Origin: Clostridium homopropionicum DSM 5847
Lineage (GTDB): Bacteria; Bacillota; Clostridia; Clostridiales; Clostridiaceae
Direction: 5' to 3'
NCBI RefSeq assembly: GCF_001263795.1
Contig: NZ_LHUR01000011.1
Location: forward strand, 186,001-250,000
Length of the DNA: 64,000 nucleotides
Shown: positions 42,333 through 49,380 of the stretch, in pieces
How positions within the stretch are numbered: the stretch's first letter is position 1
How the letters are laid out: every line of letters starts with the position of its first letter
The notes under the pieces: model-generated
The model's input: the letters and a program-made list of their open reading frames with translations, nothing else
What the model was told of the DNA's origin: nothing
Database searches by the model: none
Translations under genes and position numbers: made by a program

Positions 42333-43073
42333 TTAACCTTCCCATTCGTCAGGGAATTCTGCATTGTGATAAACGTCTTGAACATCATCGTCATCCTCAA
42401 TCATATCTAATAGCTTTTGTGTTTGTGGTGCTGTTTCCATATCTACTGATGCCATAACATCTGGAATCATAGTAACATCTGCTTCTAAGAAAGAGTACCC
42501 TAGCTTTTCAAGTTCTTCACGAATAGTTGAAAAGTCTAATGGATCTGTTAAAATTTCAAAAGCTTCTTCTTCAGCATTAAAATCTTCAGCCCCTGCTTCT
42601 AAAGCCTGCATCATTAATTCATCTTCATCTATATCATCTGTTCTTTCAATTACTATTTGACCTTTCCTTTGGAACATATAAGAAACACATCCGCTGGCTC
42701 CAAGGTTTCCGCCATATTTATCAAATATATGCCTTGCACTTGCTGCGCTTCTGTTTCTATTGTCAGTTAAGAATTTTACCATAACTGCAACTCCACCTGG
42801 AGCATATCCTTCATATATTATTTCTTCGTAAGTTATTCCTTCAAGTTCACCAGAACCTTTTTTAATTGCTCTTTCAATAGTATCACCAGGCATATTTGCT
42901 GCTTTTGCTTTAGCGATTACATCTTTTAATTTTGAATTTGTATCTGGATTTGAACCACCATCTCTTGCAGCTAAAATAAGTTCTCTACCGATTTTAGTAA
43001 ATATCTTACCTTTTTTCGCATCATTTTTTCCTTTTTTAGCTTGAATATTGTGCCACTTTGAATGTCCTGACAT
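42333..43073 (-). CDS. yebC: YebC/PmpR family protein
   Basis: Members are annotated as DNA-binding regulators; recent work on the family also links them to translation of proline-rich stretches. The 246-residue protein begins [20 protein letters not shown] and contains [40 protein letters not shown] and [11 protein letters not shown], all diagnostic. It is a complete family member and is probably monocistronic, with a ribosome site GGGGG and terminator on either side of the unit. Confidence 0.95.
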   Translation of the reverse strand: MSGHSKWHNIQAKKGKNDAKKGKIFTKIGRELILAARDGGSNPDTNSKLKDVIAKAKAANMPGDTIERAIKKGSGELEGITYEEIIYEGYAPGGVAVMVKFLTDNRNRSAASARHIFDKYGGNLGASGCVSYMFQRKGQIVIERTDDIDEDELMMQALEAGAEDFNAEEEAFEILTDPLDFSTIREELEKLGYSFLEADVTMIPDVMASVDMETAPQTQKLLDMIEDDDDVQDVYHNAEFPDEWEG

Positions 43074-43179
43074 CTATATTTCCCCCTACCTAATAATATG
43101 TATGTTTAATGTTATTGAATTTATTTTCAGTTTAAATCGTTTTATATTATATCATATAGAATTAATTTATTTCAAATAT

Positions 43180-43824
43180 TTATTCTGAATACAATCTTTC
43201 CCCTTGCTTAAAATAAAAACCCTTTTCTCCAAGCTTATAAGTGCTTTTACCAGAGGTCAATTCTGTAATTTTATTCATTATTATTTCAGCTTTATGTTCT
43301 TCAGTTAATATACGAAGAGCTACCACATCGGTATATTCTATATTTTCAATATGCCAATGATTTTGAGCACAGGTATATTGAACCTTGCCTAATAAATCAT
43401 AATCAATGCTAATATCTAAATTATGCCCTAAAACTTTTTCAACAATAACTGCATTTTCTATTGCAATTGATGCGCCTTTGGAGTAAGCTCTTACAAGTCC
43501 GCCAGCCCCTAATAAAGTCCCACCAAAGTATCTTGTTACAACCACCGCTACATTAGTTATACCATTTTTTTTAATCACTTCTAATACTGGAATCCCTGCT
43601 GTACCTTGAGGCTCTCCATCATCGCTGTATCTTTGTATTAGCGCATTCTCTCCAACAATATAAGCATAAACATTATGAGTAGCATCCTTATGTTTGCTTT
43701 TTATTAAGTCAACATATGCTTTTGCTTCTTCTTCATTCTCAACTCTTTTAGCATAGCCTATGAAAATTGACTTTTTCTCTTCAAATTCATTTTGCCCTTC
43801 ATTTCTTATAGTAAAATAACTCAA
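43180..43824 (-). CDS. YigZ/IMPACT family protein
   Basis: A 214-residue protein with the UPF0029 N-terminal domain: FEEKKSIFIGYAKRVENEEE, ATHNVYAYIVG, RYSDDGEPQGTAGIPVLEVI and VVVTRYFGGTLLGAGGLVRA, followed by the shorter DUF1949 domain. The family includes eukaryotic IMPACT, which modulates translation stress signalling; the bacterial role is unknown. The start is a TTG (43824) with only a weak GAAGAG upstream, 22 bp after the HEAT-repeat gene. Confidence 0.92.
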   Translation of the reverse strand: MSYFTIRNEGQNEFEEKKSIFIGYAKRVENEEEAKAYVDLIKSKHKDATHNVYAYIVGENALIQRYSDDGEPQGTAGIPVLEVIKKNGITNVAVVVTRYFGGTLLGAGGLVRAYSKGASIAIENAVIVEKVLGHNLDISIDYDLLGKVQYTCAQNHWHIENIEYTDVVALRILTEEHKAEIIMNKITELTSGKSTYKLGEKGFYFKQGERLYSE

Positions 43825-43846
43825 TACTCTTCAATCCTTCCAATAT

Positions 43847-44515
43847 TTAAAGTTTATCTTTATCTTCTAAACTGCAAAGATATTCATCAGCTGCTTTCAT
43901 TATATAACTTTTATCTGTACTGTTTTTTAATGACATTATTTTCTCTTTTGCTTTTACACTATTTAATTTTTGCAAAGCCTTAATTGCATAAGTAATAACC
44001 TGAGGGTTACTATCCTCTAGTGCTCTAATTAATGGCATTTCACAGCTTTGATTTTCAAGTTTACCCATAGCAGAAATAGCCATTCTCCTAACGTTAACAA
44101 TATTATTTACAGAAGCTTTTACTAGAATTCCCAAACCCTTAGCATCTTTAAGTTCTCCCAATATCCATACTGCTATTTCTTTATGCTTTGAGTTCATTTT
44201 AAGATAACTATTTATTATAAAATCCAATAATTTATTTTTGTTTTCTTCATTAAATGAACTTAGCAGCTCTTGTTTATCTCTTTTCCCAGCCTTTGTTATT
44301 TCAATAAATAGTTCCTCTGTATTTTTGCTCCTAGCAAGAAACCTGTATTTTATTTTTCCTTCAATTATATGATTTTGAACTGTTGGTCTATCCAAATTCC
44401 TAATTTTACAAATGCTATCTATATTTTTACCTTCAATAAATAGAAAATATGTAATATCCTCTTCAGAGTACTTTTCTATATCATTCCAATTAAATTCAAC
44501 TAGACCCTTTTTCAT
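43847..44515 (-). CDS. HEAT-repeat protein with N-terminal helix-turn-helix-like segment
   Basis: A 222-residue soluble protein. Residues 15-65 (IEKYSEEDITYFLFIEGKNI, ICKIRNLDRPTVQNHIIEGK) resemble a helix-turn-helix. From about 100 onward there are three to four HEAT-like repeats, each with a GxLxD/N pattern: AVWILGELKDAKGLGILVKA, RRMAISAMGKLENQSCEMPL and ITYAIKALQKLNSVKAKEKI. HEAT arrays usually mediate protein-protein contact. No specific function can be assigned. It lies between the MocR regulator gene and yigZ. Confidence 0.75.
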   Translation of the reverse strand: MKKGLVEFNWNDIEKYSEEDITYFLFIEGKNIDSICKIRNLDRPTVQNHIIEGKIKYRFLARSKNTEELFIEITKAGKRDKQELLSSFNEENKNKLLDFIINSYLKMNSKHKEIAVWILGELKDAKGLGILVKASVNNIVNVRRMAISAMGKLENQSCEMPLIRALEDSNPQVITYAIKALQKLNSVKAKEKIMSLKNSTDKSYIMKAADEYLCSLEDKDKL

Positions 44516-44527
44516 AAAATATCCCTC

Positions 44528-45931
44528 TTACTTCAAAATAGAATTTATAATATTTATACCTTCTCTGATTTGATTATTATTTGTTTGAGAAAAACTAAGC
44601 TTAAAGTATTTATATCCTTCATTATTATCTTTATAAAAAAGCACTCCGGGCGTAAAGACAACCTTATGTTTGAGACAAGAATTAAAAAGCTCTATGCAAT
44701 TAACATCTATATTATCAGAAATTTTTAAATAAAAGCTTAATCCTCCTCCTGGGCTATTGTATTCTACTTTTTTTCCTAAAATTTCCTTTATGCATTTTTC
44801 CATAAATATATATCTAGATTTATATGAGGCATTTAATTTTTTAATATGTGCTTTCCAGTAACCAGAATTCATATATAAGTCTAGGGTTCTTTGCATCAAG
44901 CTAGAAGTTGTTCTGTCAGTATTTATTTTAGAATTCTGAATTGCATCATTAAACTCATCAGGAGTTATTAAGTATCCCATTCTTATACCAGGAAGAAAAA
45001 TTTTAGAAAAACTTCTTATATACACAACCCTATCATTTCTATCTAAGCTTTTAAAACTTTCATATTTAATATTAGCATCATATATAAGCTCAGATAAATA
45101 ATCATCTTCAATAATATAAAAATCATATTCTTCTGCTAAATTCAAAATTTCTTTTTTCTTATTTAAGCTATAGCTGCTTCCAGTTGGATTTTGAAAATAA
45201 CTCATTAGATAGAAACATTTAATTTTATGCTTCTTAACTATGCTTCTTAATGAATTAATATCTATTCCATCCTTATTTATTTCAACTTCAAAAACCTTTG
45301 CTCTTCTACTTCTAAAAACATTTAGGGCTCCACTGTAAGTTGGCTTCTCTACAATAATATTATCATCAATGTTAATAATAGCTTTTGCTGCAATATCTAT
45401 ACCTTGTTGTGCTCCTGAAACTATAATAATATTTTCATTGTTTAACTTGCCCTTCCAAAAATACTTATTTATATTATCTCTTAATCCTAAAAAACCTAAA
45501 GCATCTTCATTGCTAAAAGCATCCGCCCCATCTCTATCAAGAACTTCATTTAAAGCTCGTTTAAAAGTATCTACTGGGAAAAAATCACTGCAGGTTGTTT
45601 CTCCAGTGAAATCAATGAAATCCTTATAATATCCTCCACTTATTTTTTTGTATATCTTAGAATATTCCTTTAAAAAATTTCTATTTTCTTCTTTAACTTT
45701 AACATAGGTACCACTACCCATCTTTTGAATTGCTTGACCTTCAGTTTCTAATTTTTTATATGCATTAACAATAGTAACAGAGTTAACCTTAAGTAATTTA
45801 GATAATTCTCTAATTGATGGCAACTTTTCACCATTTTTTAGCTCTTTAGCTTTTATAAGCTTTTTAATATGTCTTACTATTTGAATATACTTTGGTTCTT
45901 CCTCATTAAATTCAATTATATATTTATCCAT
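44528..45931 (-). CDS. MocR-type GntR/aminotransferase transcriptional regulator
   Basis: A 467-residue fusion of an N-terminal GntR winged helix (IRHIKKLIKAKELKNGEKLP, SIRELSKLLKVNSVTIVNAY, EGQAIQKMGSGTYV) and a fold-type I aminotransferase-like domain. The PLP lysine lies in YIRSFSKIFLPGIRMGYL, and NPTG-type sequence is YFQNPTGSSYSLNKKK. MocR regulators include PdxR and GabR; the ligand here is unknown because no pyridoxal or GABA genes adjoin. A 9-bp palindrome lies just upstream of its start and may be its operator. Confidence 0.92.
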   Translation of the reverse strand: MDKYIIEFNEEEPKYIQIVRHIKKLIKAKELKNGEKLPSIRELSKLLKVNSVTIVNAYKKLETEGQAIQKMGSGTYVKVKEENRNFLKEYSKIYKKISGGYYKDFIDFTGETTCSDFFPVDTFKRALNEVLDRDGADAFSNEDALGFLGLRDNINKYFWKGKLNNENIIIVSGAQQGIDIAAKAIINIDDNIIVEKPTYSGALNVFRSRRAKVFEVEINKDGIDINSLRSIVKKHKIKCFYLMSYFQNPTGSSYSLNKKKEILNLAEEYDFYIIEDDYLSELIYDANIKYESFKSLDRNDRVVYIRSFSKIFLPGIRMGYLITPDEFNDAIQNSKINTDRTTSSLMQRTLDLYMNSGYWKAHIKKLNASYKSRYIFMEKCIKEILGKKVEYNSPGGGLSFYLKISDNIDVNCIELFNSCLKHKVVFTPGVLFYKDNNEGYKYFKLSFSQTNNNQIREGINIINSILK

Positions 45932-45954
45932 AGCTTCTTCCCTTTAAAATAAAT

Positions 45955-45993
45955 TTGGCATACATTCTCCAAATAAGGAAACACGTATGCCAA
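45955..45993. promoter_or_regulatory. Inverted repeat upstream of the MocR gene
   Basis: TTGGCATAC (45955-45963) and GTATGCCAA (45985-45993) are perfect 9-bp arms with 21 bp between. The repeat lies between the nucleotidyltransferase stop codon and the MocR start codon. It could be the operator for MocR or a long-loop terminator; there is no strong T run. Confidence 0.55.
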
Positions 45994-46000
45994 GCTGTTT

Positions 46001-46900
46001 TTATATGAAATATACCTTTTCTTTAAATAACATATTTCTACAGTCATCCCTATATTCTCTACTTTCCTTTTTGATAACCTTTTTTTGCAGCAGTTTATTT
46101 AAGATGATTTCAAAATCTATCTTATAGTTCTTAAAAAAGTCATCATTTTTTACATCTTCAGAGCTTAAAAAACAATCCTTTTTTTTCATAAACTCTAATA
46201 GAAGGGTAGTGTACTTTTTTAAATTTCTCTCTATATTATTATCAAAAAAATTTATCAATTCCTGAATTTTATTTTTTACATCAGCTCTATCTCCATAGAA
46301 CAAGTTATGGACGGTTTCCTTTAAATCGTCATCTAAATTTAAAGCCATGGTCATAACATCCTTGCTAATCATATAGCCTGATGAATTAATATATAGTTTA
46401 GAATAATCTTCTATACATTTAACAATGGCACCATAAGCCATATAAATTCCACTATTATCAATGTACTTTTTACATACACTTATACTTTTAAGTAAATCTC
46501 CTAAGTAGACCATATTCCACTTTTCTCTATCAATATCAGGATAATATCTACCCATATCGTATTTACTTGTTATTTCCTCATCTTTTGAAAAAACCAACCT
46601 TGAAGAAACAAATATTCTATGAATAAATCCTCCAACTAGTTCTTCCTTATGTAAACTTAATAATTTTTCTTTGCTCATAAGCTTAATATGTACAGGAATA
46701 CCTTCCTCTTCGGTGTAAATATTTATAATTTTGTCTATCTTGTCCTTAGAAATTACAAATAAATCAATATCTGATTCTTCCCAAAGATCTCCCGTTACTA
46801 TGCTTCCAAAAACCATTACGGCTAAAATTGACTCATTTGCCTTTAATCTATCTACCAATAAATTAAAAGCCCTTTGATATTCTTGAATTGTATTTATCAT
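46001..46900 (-). CDS. Nucleotidyltransferase-domain protein
   Basis: A 299-residue protein with an N-terminal minimal nucleotidyltransferase motif: VMVFGSIVTGDLWEESDIDL contains the GS-x(n)-SDIDL active-site signature of the polymerase-beta-type superfamily. The rest is helical and resembles the accessory domain of aminoglycoside-type or HEPN-linked nucleotidyltransferases (YMAYGAIVKCIEDYSKLYIN). The substrate is unknown. The frame opens at a GTG at 46915, but the ATG at 46900 begins the natural N-terminus; the ribosome site is weak in either case. Confidence 0.8.
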   Translation of the reverse strand: MINTIQEYQRAFNLLVDRLKANESILAVMVFGSIVTGDLWEESDIDLFVISKDKIDKIINIYTEEEGIPVHIKLMSKEKLLSLHKEELVGGFIHRIFVSSRLVFSKDEEITSKYDMGRYYPDIDREKWNMVYLGDLLKSISVCKKYIDNSGIYMAYGAIVKCIEDYSKLYINSSGYMISKDVMTMALNLDDDLKETVHNLFYGDRADVKNKIQELINFFDNNIERNLKKYTTLLLEFMKKKDCFLSSEDVKNDDFFKNYKIDFEIILNKLLQKKVIKKESREYRDDCRNMLFKEKVYFI

Positions 46901-46969
46901 ATTAAGCACCACCACCCATTTATTTTATTATAATCATATTAATATTCAAATACAACTTATATAACTCTT

Positions 46970-47191
46970 CTAAATAATAATTTTTCTGATTTTCACATCT
47001 TCCATGTATTCGCACTTAGTGCATCTGAATAAATGTATACAATATTCATCATAATCCTTTATTGGATCATCAGCACTGTAATCATCATAATATTCTTGTT
47101 TTCTGCCTTTTTCAACCATAAGGCTGCCACATTTAATACAATTAAATTTAATCTCATTTATCTTGTTGCAAATTGGACAAATATTATCCAT
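46970..47191 (-). CDS. Small zinc-ribbon protein
   Basis: A 73-residue protein with six cysteines in three CxxC pairs: CPIC near the start, CIKC at about 18-21 and CTKC at about 56-59. An acidic tyrosine-rich stretch (EYYDDYSADDPIKDYDEY) lies between. It probably binds one or more zinc ions. It has GGGGAT before the ATG and no recognisable family beyond the ribbon. It stands between hflX and the nucleotidyltransferase gene. Confidence 0.7.
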   Translation of the reverse strand: MDNICPICNKINEIKFNCIKCGSLMVEKGRKQEYYDDYSADDPIKDYDEYCIHLFRCTKCEYMEDVKIRKIII

Positions 47192-47288
47192 AAAAACATC
47201 CCCTTCTATAGTTTAAGTTAACAATATTATTATCCTTTAATTCAAATAATAAACTTCTATAAAAGGGGATTCTAATTAAGTTAATTCA

Positions 47289-49085
47289 TTAATTTATTTT
47301 CTGTAATAAATACTTTTCACATTTATTATAAACTTCATCCTCTACCATAGCTATAATATTTATTCCATCTTCCTTGTACTCCTCTTTTAGAACCTTAGAA
47401 GCCCTATGAAGCAAAGCTACAGCTGCCGTATCTGCATATGGGATTAAATATTCGCACTCTTTTAACCTATTAGGTAAATTACTAGCTATAGAATCTAACA
47501 AACTATTGAGATTAATTCCTTCTTTAGCAGAAATCTCAATAAATTTAGAATTGCTGAATATATCCAGTATATTTTTGACCTTATCCACATCTGCCTTATC
47601 TATTTTATTTAATAAAAGTATTGTAGGTTTATTTATAGCACCTAATTCAGTTAAAACCTCATTTACAGCTTGAATTTGTTCTATTGCTTTGTCTGAAGAT
47701 ACATCTATTACATGAAGAAGCAAATCTGAATTTATTACTTCTTCAAGAGTGGATTTAAAAGCTTCAACTAAATCATGTGGAAGTTTTCTTACGAAACCAA
47801 CTGTATCTGTTAGTGTAACTAATCTATTATCTGGCAGGTATATAGCCCTAGTAGTTACATCTAGAGTTGCAAAAAGCATATCTGCCTCAAAAACATTTTC
47901 TTTTTGAGTAATATCCCTTGGAGATGCAATTTCACAAAGTTTATTCCTCAAAGTTGATTTCCCAGCATTAGTATATCCCACAAGTGAAATTCTAGGAATA
48001 CTTTCTCTACTTCTTTTATCTCTTTGTATCTCTCTATTTTTTTTAATCTTTTCTAATTCACGGGTAAGATCATGAACCCTTTCTTTTATATGTCTCCTAT
48101 CTATTTCAAGCTTTTTCTCTCCTGGTCCTCTAGTACCTATTCCCCCTCCAGTTCTCGATAATATTGCACCCATACCAGAAAGTCTTGGAAGTCTGTATTT
48201 TAACTGAGCAAGCTCCACTTGTATTTTTGCTTCTTTGCTTTTAGCCCTTCTAGCAAAAATCTCCAATATTAGTGTTGTCCTATCTATTACTTTAGTACCA
48301 GTATGCTCTTCAACGTTTCTGATTTGTGATGGAGAAAGTTCATCATCGAAAATAATTACGTTAGCATTTTTTGCCTGCCTAAGCATTGATAATTCTTCAA
48401 CTTTTCCTTCTCCAATAAAAAATGTAGTATCAATTTTACTTCTCTTTTGAAGTATTTTTCCTACAGTACTAACGTTGCAAGCTTCTGCTAATTCCTCTAG
48501 TTCCACTAAACTTTCTTCATCTTCAATTCCTACCAAAATAGCTTTTTCACCATTATCCTCATATATTTTCTCTTCTTTAATATTCATTTCAATAGGATTA
48601 ATTATTTTTAAGATGTCTATTTGAAGGGCTTTTTCTAAACTTATAGGCTTTGTTACTTCTGCAACCAGCTTATTATCTTGCAAACCACAAAAACCTAAGG
48701 TAATTTCCTCACATTTTCCATCCTTCACTCCTATAGCTGCCATACAATCTAGCTTAAGCTTAATTAAAGCAGAAACGTCCAAAGCTGATAGCATTGAATT
48801 TCCATTAGGATGAGTATGTATTATTCTAATCCCTGATAATTTTCTTTCTTTTATATCTATTATTGGCATTTCAACAGTAGTACTATCTCCTACTGCTACA
48901 TTTGTTACATTTCCTTTTCTATCAATAGCAATGCTAATCTCTTTATTAATATCCTGAGAAATTTCACAAATTGTATTGATTATTTCTTCGCTAGCTAGAT
49001 TTTCCTTTTCAATTTTATAATCATATATATTTTCTAACCTGTTTAAAACACTTTTTCTAATACCTTCAATGACGCCTAGAACCAT
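47289..49085 (-). CDS. hflX: GTPase HflX with N-terminal JAMM-like extension
   Basis: HflX is a ribosome-binding GTPase that rescues stalled or heat-damaged ribosomes. The core spans about residues 180-598: the HflX N-domain (AKIQVELAQLKYRLPRLSG, then GGGIGTRGPGEKKLE) and the G domain with GYTNAGKSTLRNKL (G1), DTVGFVRKLPHDL (G3) and NKID (G4). Typical HflX is about 420 aa, so the first 175 residues are extra. That extension has HTHPNGNSMLSALD, matching the JAMM metalloprotease core HxH-x7-S-x2-D (H90, H92, S100, D103), with E49 a possible upstream glutamate. Whether it is catalytic is unknown. Confidence 0.93.
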   Translation of the reverse strand: MVLGVIEGIRKSVLNRLENIYDYKIEKENLASEEIINTICEISQDINKEISIAIDRKGNVTNVAVGDSTTVEMPIIDIKERKLSGIRIIHTHPNGNSMLSALDVSALIKLKLDCMAAIGVKDGKCEEITLGFCGLQDNKLVAEVTKPISLEKALQIDILKIINPIEMNIKEEKIYEDNGEKAILVGIEDEESLVELEELAEACNVSTVGKILQKRSKIDTTFFIGEGKVEELSMLRQAKNANVIIFDDELSPSQIRNVEEHTGTKVIDRTTLILEIFARRAKSKEAKIQVELAQLKYRLPRLSGMGAILSRTGGGIGTRGPGEKKLEIDRRHIKERVHDLTRELEKIKKNREIQRDKRSRESIPRISLVGYTNAGKSTLRNKLCEIASPRDITQKENVFEADMLFATLDVTTRAIYLPDNRLVTLTDTVGFVRKLPHDLVEAFKSTLEEVINSDLLLHVIDVSSDKAIEQIQAVNEVLTELGAINKPTILLLNKIDKADVDKVKNILDIFSNSKFIEISAKEGINLNSLLDSIASNLPNRLKECEYLIPYADTAAVALLHRASKVLKEEYKEDGINIIAMVEDEVYNKCEKYLLQKIN

Positions 49086-49134
49086 CTATTTACCTCTTTC
49101 TTTATTATCTAAAATTTTTTGAAATATTATATTC

Positions 49135-49163
49135 TTGACAATTATTCTATAATTTTATACTAT
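49135..49163 (+). promoter_or_regulatory. Sigma-A promoter before the hpt-like remnant
   Basis: A perfect TTGACA (49135-49140) is followed after 17 nt by TACTAT (49158-49163). It lies 41 bp upstream of the 21-codon frame and divergent from hflX. Confidence 0.65.
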
Positions 49164-49203
49164 AAAGACGATATTGTAAATATCTTGAGTTTGGAGGACT
49201 ATA

Positions 49204-49269
49204 ATGGAAAATAAAAAGGTAAATATACTTATAGATGAAGAAAAAATCCAAAACAAAATTGCTGAATAA
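49204..49269 (+). pseudogene. 21-codon frame resembling the start of hypoxanthine phosphoribosyltransferase
   Basis: The frame reads MENKKVNILIDEEKIQNKIAE then stop. It has a strong ribosome site (GGAGG, 6 nt before ATG), a consensus promoter upstream and a terminator 15 bp downstream, so it is probably expressed. The sequence resembles the N-terminus of Hpt (pattern ILIxEExIQxxIxE), in which about 155 further residues should follow; none are present. It is best read as an hpt gene reduced by internal deletion, but a genuine small protein or leader peptide is also possible. Confidence 0.5.
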
Positions 49270-49284
49270 TGAAAAATAGACATT

Positions 49285-49318
49285 AATTACTATGCATCAG
49301 CATAGTAATTTTTATTTA
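49285..49318 (+). terminator. Rho-independent terminator after the hpt-like remnant
   Basis: AATTACTATGC (49285-49295) pairs with GCATAGTAATT (49300-49310) around ATCA, followed by TTTTATTT. It is a complete terminator, which isolates the short transcript from the PBP gene. Confidence 0.9.
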
Positions 49319-49329
49319 GAAAGTATTTA

Positions 49330-49338
49330 TGATATAAT
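49330..49338 (+). promoter_or_regulatory. Extended -10 promoter of the PBP gene
   Basis: TGATATAAT, with TATAAT at 49333-49338, lies 42 bp upstream of the PBP start codon. The wider TATGATATAAT string is the same as at two other promoters in the window. Confidence 0.65.
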
Positions 49339-49380
49339 AATAACTATATTAACTCAAAGTGTATTTAAGGAGGAAAATCC

